Below, piece by piece: positions 34,701 through 44,400 of a stretch of DNA of 64,000 nt. The position numbers and the translations under genes were made by a program. The DNA lies in NCBI GenBank assembly GCA_000708835.1, contig DF237026.1, positions 1-64,000 of the forward strand, given 5' to 3'. Each line of letters opens with the position of its first letter. Within the stretch, counting starts at the first letter, position 1. Under the pieces are notes generated by a model. That model was not told the origin of the DNA, ran no database searches, and worked only from the letters and a program-made list of their open reading frames with translations. This DNA comes from Klebsormidium nitens. Its lineage: Eukaryota; Streptophyta; Klebsormidiophyceae; Klebsormidiales; Klebsormidiaceae.

Positions 34701-37700
34701 ACGTAATATTGATGGAACGTACTAATGAAAAACTGCGAGCGGCTGACAAATTGGCCGGCAGTTTGGTGGAGCGTCAAAGAAGCGGCAAAGTCTTTGAAAC
34801 TCTGGTTTCGATGGAGCTCCTTTGCGAGTGTTATGGTAGATCTCAATCGGCTCTTCCAGTATATATGGAGTCGGCGATTGACGAATCGCCAACTCAAATG
34901 TTTTTAGTAATCCGCAATATTGCAGGAAGGTTGAACGGTTACAAGGCGCTGGCAAGCTTCGGTGCTCCCAACCAGACCAATCCCCTCCCCCTGGCGCTTG
35001 CAGGTACAACCCTTCCACAGGTTTCTACACCGTACCCCATCCAAAGACCTGCACCCAACACGTCTTCATCACGACCTGTAGCGCGGCCGCTCTCCTCCAG
35101 CAACGCTCCTTTCCCCGCGGTTTCTTCTCCCACATTTTCATCGACGAAGCAGGTCACGCGGTCGAGCCCGAGTGCTTCGTTCCGCTCGCGTGCTTCGCCA
35201 CCCGGGAAACCGTAGTAGCTCTTGCCGGCGACCACCAGCAGCTGGGGCCCGTTGTGCGGTCGCCCCTCGCGCGGAAATACGGGCTCGGGGTGTCGTACCT
35301 GGAGCGGCTGTGCGGACTCCCGCTGTACTGTCCGGAGGATGACGACGGGCGGTACGTGGGCTACCGGACGAGCGTCATCCGGAAGCTCGTCCGAAACTAC
35401 AGGTGCGACTTGAGAATCTGGTTTCTGGTTGTTTTAGAAACGTTATTTTTGCCAAACAAGGGTTTCGGATGGCTCCTTCGTTTGGCTGGTCGTTTTCAAA
35501 GCGGAGGTAGTCGAAGAGCTGCCGGTTGAGCGCAATGCGAATTGCAGGCGGCAGTGCATCATGGTCTTATATTTCTCCGTTTGTGGACTGCTTCTGACTC
35601 TGTATGTGCTAGAGCTATCCCGCTCAATCCTCGCAATGAGCGAACGCTTTGAGAGGTGGGTGTTAACTTCGACGAACAAAGTTAAGCAATTCGCAGGACA
35701 ACCTTCTCTTTCCAACAGACTCTAGTCAGCTCCGATAAATTGTTGTGCTCGACGTCGCGTTCGGCTGACTCGTTTGCTCTGGACGGATGGCGGGCTGACC
35801 GCAAAAGGATTGTAAAGTCCATCACCTGCAAAGATTGATTGTAGCTAACAGGCCTTCTTTTTCGCAGGTCGCATTCGGACATCAGCTGGCTTCTTAAGCG
35901 CTCGCAAGCTGAAGCCCAGGACATCTGACGTTATAGACCTTTGGAAAAAAGTGGGACTCGAGACTAGTCAGCACTAACGGATAAAAACCCTCAAGACGAG
36001 AAATCTAAGCTTGTTTCAAAACCATGGACCTACTTTCACTTTAGACCGCGTATCTGAGGCTAATTGTGATTCTTCGCAGGTCGCATCCGGACATCCTCCA
36101 GATTCCGTCCGAGGTGTTTTACCACGGCGAGTTGGACGCCTCCGCGGACGAGGAGGCGCGCGAGTCGCTGTCAACGTGGCGAGAACTGCCCACCAAGGGC
36201 TTTCCGATCATCTTCCACGGACTGGCCTCGGCGGACGACAGAGAGGGGGACAGTCCGTCCTGGTACAACGAGGGAGAACACAAACAGGTACGGAAACGGT
36301 TTTAATCTGGATGTTAGTAGGTATGTGGGCTAGTCTGGTTGAACTGCGACCAAAGGGGTTTCTATTATGTTTCACAAACTGTCCTCTGCAAACGACAGAG
36401 AGGGGGATAGCCGTCTTGGTAGAACGAGGGGGGAAAACAAACAGGTACGGGTTTTAGATTGGCAGTTGGTCATTCTGCCGGTGTTTGCTAGATTCGCTTT
36501 GTTGGAGATGCAGGTTCGTTAGAGATTTCGGTATCCCTCCATTTCTTGGAACTTACCCACTTGTGTTTTTGAGTAATCTGAGGACTACATTTGGAAATGG
36601 CTGTCGACTCGGATAAAAGTTCAACATCCGACGTACATGAATGGCGATTTGACAAAAAAATTCATTCAAGATGTTTGCATTCCAAAAGTGTACAGTTAGT
36701 CGGACCACCTTCCTAACTAGAGTCTCGGGCTCCTGTACCCGCCGAATAACAAGTGATAACATAATCCTTGAACCCGGATCTGACCGGGAATCGGAACTTC
36801 TAGCCATGATGCTGGAAAGGCTGTCGACCTTCGCACGTGTATATGGTTTTGCCACCTTAAAAATGGTCACATTTCTCGAGCCTTGCAATTTGGGACTGGA
36901 ATCGCTGCAAAACAGCAGTTGAGCCCAAAGCGCCGTAGTGAGCTGTCGCATTGCTGACGTCAACGCACCAGTGTTACCGCCATTCACGGACTTCGACATC
37001 CAACTTCTGCCCCAGATTGGAAGGAAGTACAACTGTCGCTGCTCCTTCATCCCACGCTGACGCTGTGATGACGTCACTTCTTACAGATGCAGTGATATCG
37101 ACTGGCGGCTGTATTGTATTGTTTCAATTCTTGCATCATGCCGGCATCGGGGTCGTCGCGCCGTCTCGGCGGCAGGTGCAGAAGTCTCAGCAAATTGCAA
37201 ATTTCACGCCCAAAGCGCGGCTGAGATTACCAGCTGGCGATGTGCTGACATCACCCCTCGCAGATGATGTGGTACATCGACCGGCTGCTGGACTGTCGCA
37301 AGCCCCGCATCACGCAATTCGACATCGGGGTCGTTGCGCCGTATCGGCGGCAGGTGCAGAAGTTCCAGCGCCTGTTGGACGCGCAGGGGCGCAGCGCGAT
37401 ACGGGTGGGCACTGTGGAGGAGTTTCAGGGGCAGGAGAAGCGGGTGATCATCGTGTCTACAGTGCGTGCGGAGCACGGGGCGGACGGCGAGTGAGTACTA
37501 CGGTTTCGATTTTAATTGATTGTTAGTGCTTTCTTTCTGTTTCCAGACTATTCATAATGGCAATGTGCGCAGTCTGGGCGGAAGGAAACGTGGAGACGGC
37601 GAAAGAGGAATACGTTTCGTGTTTCTTTTCCTGAATTTGTTTGTCCTTCTTTTCCACTTTGAGTATTTGACGAATCGGTTTTTGGATTTGCGCGGAGCAC

Positions 37701-39956
37701 AGGGCGGACGGCGAGTGAGACCCTACATCTGACATTCGCTCGGTCTCGGCTTGTTTATGACTGCGCCAGTTTGTGCTATGTTTGTTTCCATCTCTCTCCT
37801 CCTCCTCTTTGCCTTATCAAGATACCGGACCATGAGAAAGTAGACCACAGCGCCTTCCATACATTCAAATTTGTCCTGGTTTTCTTATCTTTGACAGCCA
37901 CTTGTTTACTGATCAGAATACCAGCAATGCGGAACGAGAAGGAGCCATCATTGCTTTTGATTTGGTGTTTCGTATGCGTGCAACTTCATCACGTCACCCA
38001 GCACCTGACTGCAGGGCAGGTGGTTCGAAGGCCTCTTAACACGAATTCTCCCCCTGCTATATTGCTTCGATCAGCCCGCATCGGGGTTGTTCTTGTTAGA
38101 CAGCCCTTGGTTCATAGACTTTTGCCCCTTAAGTCGGACGATCTTGTATCTGAGTGGGCAAACCGACGATCTGAATTCGAACCTAGTTAACCCAATCTGC
38201 GGCTGCTCGTGCACGTCGATTTTCAATGTCACGAATGCAGCAGTAAAAGATGAGCCGCGCTCAACGCGCGCATATGCGGCTGCAGACTGGATCGCACAGT
38301 CCGAGATTGGCCTTCGGGTTTTGCTCATGTGGAATCGGAAACGTCGGAAACTGGGCGCACCAATCTTAGATCCCTTCGGTTGCTGTTTTGTTTCTTATCC
38401 GATCGACCACAAATGGTTATCCGTTTTTTCTGCCAGGCCGAGGGACGTCCCGGGTGACGTCAGGCGGGGCTTGGGGTTTTTGGGGAACCGCAAGCGGTTC
38501 AATGTCGCAATGACGCGCGCCAAGGAGCTGCTCATCATCGTTGGCAACCCGCACGTGCTCAAGCAGGTGATTGGAAGAACCTTGCTCGGACGCTGGAACC
38601 TCAAACCCTAGAATCTCAACCTCCCAGATCCTGTACTCCAAATCGGGTATGCTTTCACAATGTGTAAGTCTTATACAGCTGCTGTTTGAGGGCTATCTAT
38701 CATCTAGACCGATTTACACTCGTGTCACCTTTAAGAAGAGTTGTCGTGAACCCCCGAAAATCGCATGAATGATTTGTCTCGAACGCGACCTTAAGTGCAC
38801 CACGGATCTGGCTCGTTGCGAGCTCCTGAACTTGGTCCACGACAGCAGCGTTGAGACTTTAGTATTTCCCTCCAGTGATCCTCACAAGTACACCAAATCT
38901 TTTGCCCTGTAAAACCCAATTATCCTGAAAGCTCGCCTCAGAGTAAGTTCTCAACCGTTCCAGAATGCATTCCCTGTTTCGGACGCCGGTTTTATCTGTC
39001 CTGAAGTCCCCGTCCGAATGCGCGCNNNNNNNNNNNNNNNNNNNNNNNNNNNNNNNNNNNNNNNNNNNNNNNNNNNNNNNNNNNNNNNNNNNNNNNNNNN
39101 NNNNNNNNNNNNNNNNNNNNNNNNNNNNNNNNNNNNNNNNNNNNNNNNNNNNNNNNNNNNNNNNNNNNNNNNNNNNNNNNNNNNNNNNNNNNNNNNNNNN
39201 NNNNNNNNNNNNNNNNNNNNNNNNNNNNNNNNNNNNNNNNNNNNNNNNNNNNNNNNNNNNNNNNNNNNNNNNNNNNNNNNNNNNNNNNNNNNNNNNNNNN
39301 NNNNNNNNNNNNNNNNNNNNNNNNNNNNNNNNNNNNNNNNNNNNNNNNNNNNNNNNNNNNNNNNNNNNNNNNNNNNNNNNNNNNNNNNNNNNNNNNNNNN
39401 NNNNNNNNNNNNNNNNNNNNNNNNNNNNNNNNNNNNNNNNNNNNNNNNNNNNNNNNNNNNNNNNNNNNNNNNNNNNNNNNNNNNNNNNNNNNNNNNNNNN
39501 NNNNNNNNNNNNNNNNNNNNNNNNNNNNNNNNNNNNNNNNNNNNNNNNNNNNNNNNNNNNNNNNNNNNNNNNNNNNNNNNNNNNNNNNNNNNNNNNNNNN
39601 NNNNNNNNNNNNNNNNNNNNNNNNNNNNNNNNNNNNNNNNNNNNNNNNNNNNNNNNNNNNNNNNNNNNNNNNNNNNNNNNNNNNNNNNNNNNNNNNNNNN
39701 NNNNNNNNNNNNNNNNNNNNNNNNNNNNNNNNNNNNNNNNNNNNNNCTCTCCGTCCGAATTCGCGCGCAGGATCCCCTCTGGGCCCGGATGCTCCGGTAC
39801 TGCATTTTCCGGGGGGGCTACCAGTCGAAGCACTGCCCGCCCCCGCCTAACGAAGAGATCGACGTGCGGCTAGAGGCGGGACAGGGCCTTGCAAACGGTG
39901 AAGGGTCCGGGTTTGAGGGACACGTGGAGAGCCCCGAGTGGCCGGAGCCGGTATGA
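28720..39956 (+). CDS. Zinc-finger/SDE3 (MOV10)-like SF1 RNA helicase, 9 exons
   Basis: Superfamily 1 (UPF1-like) RNA helicase of the SDE3/MOV10 group, which acts in RNA silencing in plants. Exons (plus): 28720-31596, 32175-32339, 32938-33321, 34277-34482, 35004-35402, 36080-36287, 37264-37490, 38437-38566, 39771-39956. Phases close, giving about 1593 aa. Exon 1 (959 aa) carries two C2H2 fingers (first Cys about 198 and 232) and a long Glu/Arg/Gly-rich, probably disordered stretch, ending in the SDE3-like [10 protein letters not shown]. The core follows: [12 protein letters not shown] (exon 2), Walker A GPPGTGKT (about 1126-1133), [11 protein letters not shown] (Ia), DEAG (about 1258), [11 protein letters not shown] (III), NYRSHPDIL (IV), [17 protein letters not shown] (V) and [13 protein letters not shown] (VI). 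Every SF1 motif is present. Exon 9 follows an assembly gap, but its sequence continues the family alignment directly (GNPHVLKQ then [11 protein letters not shown]). Arabidopsis SDE3 is near 1000 aa, so the N-terminal part is an unusual extension; the ATG at 28720 is the first in a long open frame. Confidence 0.88.
33404..33480 (+). repeat. Decayed copy of the 3' edge of helicase exon 3 (Walker A region)
   Basis: In intron 3, GTGCGATTGGACCGCGGGGG then ACGGGGCAGAAATTGACC and ATGGTGGAGGCAACCGTTC resemble the end of exon 3 (GTGATCTTTGGACCGCCGGGG, ACGGGGAAGACTAAAACG, ATGGTGGAGTCGATTGTTC), followed by a GGGTGAGG stretch in the place of the real donor. The copy encodes a broken Walker A loop and is about 130 bp downstream of the original. 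Confidence 0.7.
34111..34210 (+). repeat. Decayed copy of the 5' edge of helicase exon 4
   Basis: CCAGGTGCGTGAAGCGCGCC parallels the real acceptor and exon start CCAGGTCCGTGAAGCGCGCC at 34273. The similarity goes on through CGTCCTGGTGTGC, CAGCAGCGCTG and CTGAACCAGTTGTAC (original CATCCTGGTGTGC, AACAGCGCTG, TTGGAGCAGCTGTAC) and then stops. The copy lies 163 bp upstream in intron 3 and keeps an AG acceptor; small indels put it out of the family reading frame. Confidence 0.85.
35861..35890 (+). repeat. Copy of the 5' edge of helicase exon 6 with its acceptor
   Basis: TTCGCAGGTCGCATTCGGAC followed by ATCAGCTGG matches the real junction TTCGCAGGTCGCATCCGGAC followed by ATCCTCCAG at 36073. It lies 212 bp upstream in intron 5. 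The acceptor AG is intact, so it could be used as a cryptic 3' splice site. Confidence 0.8.
36341..36470 (+). repeat. Decayed copy of the 3' edge of helicase exon 6 with its donor
   Basis: GAACTGCGACCAAAGGGGTT..ATTATGTTTCACAAACTG..GACAGAGAGGGGGA..AAACAAACAGGTACGG parallels exon 6 from GAACTGCCCACCAAGGGCTT to its donor CACAAACAGGTACGG. The copied intron start after the donor (GTTTTAGATTGGCAGTTGG) also resembles the original (GTTTTAATCTGGATGTTAG). It lies about 155 bp downstream of the original and the frame is broken. Confidence 0.85.
37055..37225 (+). repeat. Decayed copy of the 5' edge of helicase exon 7
   Basis: The segment CTTACAGATGCAGTGATATCGACTGGCGGCTG..GGCATCGGGGTCGTCGCGCC..CGGCGGCAGGTGCAGAAGT corresponds to exon 7 from its acceptor CTCGCAGATGATGTGG to ..GACATCGGGGTCGTTGCGCC..CGGCGGCAGGTGCAGAAGT. 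The offset is about 178 bp. The copied intron end before the acceptor (TGATGACGTCACTTC) also matches TGCTGACATCACCCC. A further, weaker unit may start near 36940 (GCTGACGTCAACGCACCAG, then ACTTCGACATCC). Confidence 0.85.
37690..37725 (+). repeat. Copy of the 3' edge of helicase exon 7 with its donor
   Basis: GCGGAGCACAGGGCGGACGG then CGAGTGAG repeats GCGGAGCACGGGGCGGACGG then CGAGTGAG, the last bases of exon 7 and its GT donor, with an offset of about 224 bp. The donor GTGAG is kept, so this is a possible decoy 5' splice site. Confidence 0.8.
39026..39746. other. Assembly gap (721 N) inside helicase intron 8
   Basis: A run of N. The base string just before it (CCCGTCCGAATGCGCGC) resembles the string just after it (CTCCGTCCGAATTCGCGCGCAG), which is the acceptor region of exon 9. 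The gap therefore probably covers more tandem units of that edge. No exon is missing from the helicase by homology. Confidence 0.8.
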
Positions 39957-41480
39957 GGGAGAGCCGTTCGTATCAAGACTGCTCTAACACCGGTGGAAGT
40001 TTGGAAATAGAGATGCGGCATGTCGACTAGTCAAAACGATAAGGCAGATTTGGTTCCTGTCGGAGCATGGGTCGTCAGGAACTATTCGTTGTACTTGACA
40101 GTTAGCAAAGCTAGAAAGTAGCGTTTGGACCAGAGAAAAAGACATGAGATATTGATGGGTTATATCTCCAACCTGAACGGAATTGACTGTTGTATGACTT
40201 CTTGATAAGCGAAAGTTTTCTGAAGACTGCAAACTCTCTCGATGGGGCAGCGTGCAAGTTCCGTACGGCTGTCGCACTCAAGGATCTGTACAAAATCGTG
40301 CCTGCTGGCACGAGCTTGCCACGCCAGTAAACTAGGCGGCTGAGAGTATTCAATGGATCCGATCAAAGCGGCAAAAGATATGGACCGACCCATCATCCGA
40401 ACTTGCATACTAGCCGCGCTTTGTATGGAGCTCTTGTTGACGACCGGACCGGGCCGTCTGCCATGGGCGCCGGCGCCGGCGCTCACATGGCGCAGCAGCC
40501 CCTGCAGCAGTGGAATACCCCATCATTTGCACGGCAAATAAAGGCGAATGGAACCGCTGTGTCCGAATGATCAAGGTGTAGTTTCAAGCTTGCAGGCGAG
40601 CGCGGCGGCAATGATTGCCATGCTCCGGATCAGCCGTCATATACATGCAGGATCCCTTTATTCGATCGTGTCTGCGATCCTCAGTGAGATGCTTAAGCCA
40701 TGAATGATCGGATTCCAGACGATCGACTCTCTGGATGCCGCAAAACTAGCTCAAAATATCATCGTTGCAGTGCAATTCAATTGCAGCGCACGCATGGGCG
40801 TTATCATATGCTGCGGCCAATTTGGACCTTTTAATGATGCCCTCGTCTACGTGACCCTCGATCCATATTTGCGCGGCGGGCCACCCAGTGGAACGTTCTT
40901 TTTTTCTGTTCGTGACCGCGGATTCATGCGCGCTGTTACGAGATTGACCGGACCGTACATACGCATGCACCGGTCTTCGATGCTGTAGACTTGGAACAAA
41001 GCTGGACACATGAGTGTGCAGATACGTACTCATGTGGCCTGTCAAAGTGTAACGTCTGACAGGGAACCATTCGCTGCTCCACGGTGAAAAGTCAAGTATC
41101 ACGCAAAAGAATCATGAGTTCGTTGCAGACACCGGAAGTCTGCCGATCGACAAGGGAAGAATCTAAGGAAGTAGAGCAAGAGTCCCTGGCGTAGCACACG
41201 CAAGGACTTCTAAACAGCTAGCTTGCTTATTTAGCAAACTTCAATACACGGATCCGATCCTGGCAACTCTACATCTGTACGTACAGCCTAAGTCTGGTGC
41301 ACAGCTGTACACTTTCCTAATCTCTCCCCTCCGTTCAGGCGGAAAATGGTTACTGCAGAACCCGCGTCCCAACCGTCTGCGGCCCACTCTAAAACTGACC
41401 GCCGCTCTTAATCTCCCGAATCTCAACCCCCGACCACTTCCCCTTAGGTTTGTGCCCAAAAGATCTTCATCATGCCTTAT
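39957..41480. other. Convergent intergenic region, helicase / germin
   Basis: Lies between two stop codons of convergent genes, so it should contain both 3' UTRs. I see no coding gene. It holds a GGCGCCGGCGCCGGCGC palindrome-rich stretch near 40467-40481 and palindromic AT-GC runs around CAATTCAATTG (40773), without recognisable function. Confidence 0.5.
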
Positions 41481-44400
41481 TCACGACAGGACATCCCCTC
41501 CCCCCGAGATAAGCATCCCGGGGTCGAAGTGGAGCGAGAGGACCTCCTTCGGCCCGGTAAACTCCCCCGGGAGCTCTTCCCCAGAGAGGAGCTTGCGGTA
41601 GCCGGACCCCGGGGAGGTTGGCACGGCAGCTGGAGGAAGCAAAACTTTATAATCAGGTGGGCAGATGGCGGATAACAAACTGAACCACGCCTTCTTGACA
41701 GATCGAAACTTCTCGAGCATACGATCATGTAGCCGCCCTTTGAACGAACTCAGAGAAATCCTGGTGATCGTATTTCGACGCGTTTTGCACTGTGAAGCCT
41801 TTGAGCAGTTTCTCAGAGAAACGAGTGCTACTGGATATGCATCTGCATCTGAGCAGGTTTCTTTTCTATCTGAAAAATCCCCGACATGAAGTCCATGCGG
41901 GATTCGGGAGGTTTGACTCGACGAGGAACCGCATCAGTCTCAAGTAAGGAACGGTTCAAAAATGGCGGTTCTAGGTCCTCGTGCCGCTAGGCCTCACGAA
42001 TTCTACGCAGCGCATCTTCTATCTAGAATGGAGGTTCCGAAACGTCACCACATTTTGAAGAGCAGGCTGTGAGACGAGTAATATGGTTCTCCGGCCGGGG
42101 ATTTGTCTTTTTTTGGGAGTCCACGGCGATTCAAGACGAGATCATCAGAGGACCTCCTACGAAAAGCAGACGCTATGGAAGAACACAAAAGACTTTAGGA
42201 GACTCGAACTTACGGGCCGGGGGGCCTGGCGCGGCGTAGTTTTTGGAGAAGATGGTCTGGCAGATTCCCCCGGGGCTGAGGCTCCCTTGCGCCAGGTTGG
42301 CGGGCAGGTTAGCAAAGAACGCGTTAACCTGCAAAGTTTAGTTTGGGGTCAGAAATCCACAGCGCTCCTTTCTTTGAGCGGTTTGAGAGAGCTGTTGCGG
42401 GGTTAGGCTCAAAAGACCAAACGCTTCTCTAGAGTGCGAAGTGCTTCGTCGATCTTGCTGCGGTTTTGCGGATCGGCTTGCATGAAACCGCAGGAAAGCG
42501 CGTCAACCATTGGCCCATCAAAGATATTTCCCGCAATAAAACAAAATATCTCGAGAGCAGGGAGGAAGGGCACATATTAGATAAGGGAAGCAACCGATGC
42601 GGTTGGAGTATTAAACTCGAGCAGATCGTCGGGAGGCTGCCCGACAGCGACGGCGACGATCTTCGGGGAAAATGAGAAGGTGGTCGCCGCGATGGGCACT
42701 ACCTCTTATTCTCTCTCTTGTAAAATCCGTCACGTGCACCAAAGGCTGCCATATATATAGCGACGGCGCTGATTTTGAAAGAAGGTGGACGGTAAGCGCC
42801 AGGATCCCTACCGACTCCGTACCAGACAAACTAGAACGGGGCAAAGAACGGTGGCAAAACTTAAGTGGGTCCACTGAAGGCTGCCCAACAGCGTCGGCAA
42901 TGATTGCGGTGGGACACTGGAAAAAGACCCTGGACGAGCAACCCGCCTGTTTTTTTGCCATCAGAGAAAAACAGAACTGGGGACGAAGACCAGATAAGAA
43001 AATACTGTCACAGGGGCGAAAATAGGGCCGAAGCCTTACCGAGTTCACCGAAGTCTGCCCGAAAGCGACGGCGATGATTTCGGGGGGGAACTGGAAGGTG
43101 GTTGCCGGGATGGGCACCACCCCCGGGTTCTCGTTGTTGAACGCCGACACGAGCACCGCGGGCGCGTTGCCAATCTCCTGCTGGAAGTGCATCAGGCCCT
43201 GCGGAAAAAGGGTTTGAGCGAGGTTTAGCATTTTGCGCGCGAGCATGTTTCAGCTGGGCCGGAATTAATGCTCGCGCGCAGGCGCATATATGAGGCGCGC
43301 CTATGCCCATCTCCTGCTGGAAGTGCATCAAGCCCTGGACGGGGAAGTAAGCGAGAGTTAGCACTCGCGCGCGCTTATCTCAAAAGCGCCGGGTATTGCG
43401 CTCGCGCACGGTTGCGTTGCCGATCTCTTGCATGCCCTGGAAGGCTGAAACACGGTATCAATTCTGCGCGCCGCGCCCTTAATTTGCGCGTGGGCGCGTT
43501 ACCGATCTCCTGCTGGTAAGTGCATTAGACCCTGCGTACAGACGGTTTAAGCGAGGGTTAGCATTTTGCGCGCATATCTTGATTGAGGTTCCGTACTCGC
43601 GCGGAGGAGCGTTGCCCTGGGAAAAGGTTGAGCGAGATTCAGCGTTCTTGCTTGCGCGCATGTCCAGATGTGCCGGATTTTGTGGTCGCGCAAAGGAGCG
43701 TTGCCGAACTCATGCTGGAGTGCGTCAGGCCCTACAGAGAGAGGCTTTAAGCGAGGTTTCGAGTCTGCGCACGCGTTTGTTTCAAATGTGGTTTCACCTT
43801 CGCGCGCAGTCGCATTGCCCATCTCCTGCTGGAAGTGCATCAGGCCCTGGAAGGGGAAAAAGATATACCAGCGAGAGTTAGCACTTCGAGCGCGCGCAAA
43901 AACAATCAGATGCGCCAATTGATTGCTCGCGCAAGGGCGCTTTGCGAATAACCTGCTGGAACGGAGTCAGGTCGTGAAAGAGGGAAGAGGATTTGTAAGC
44001 GAGAGTAAGCACTTCGCAGGCGCGGATTATTCAGATGTGCCGGGTTTAATCCTCGCGCAAGGGCGCTTGCCAAGAACCTGCTGGAGTAGAGTCAGGCCCT
44101 GCGGGGGAAGAGGGTGTAAGCGATTTAGCTTCAGCGCGCGCAAGCCATTCGCACGCGCGCGCTTTCGCGCGCGATTCCGTCGCCATATTCGCTCCAGAGA
44201 GTGTTCTTGGGAGCTTCAGGACACATTGAGTCGATGTGGCGCGTCGCTGCTTTTCTCTGGATAGAGAATGCAAAGTAAGATAATTCAAACTTGCACAGAC
44301 GCGTTGCGAATTTTCTCGTGAGAAGAACTTCCTACCGACGCATCAGTCTGATTGCGATCAGGTGGATGAGTCACGAGCTAGCGTGCGCAGTTCATTTGCC

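Noticed and set aside
36700-36790. Possible tRNA-like segment ending in GGAACTTCTAGCC
   Set aside because: No anticodon arm or conserved A/B boxes could be arranged, and it lies inside a helicase intron.
38859-39956. Long ORFs of 284-324 codons on both strands
   Set aside because: They are open only because they read through the N run.
43160-44150. Roughly evenly spaced short repeats resembling a CRISPR array
   Set aside because: The units are diverged copies of a germin exon edge plus intron end, irregular in spacing (85-126 bp) and in a eukaryotic intron.
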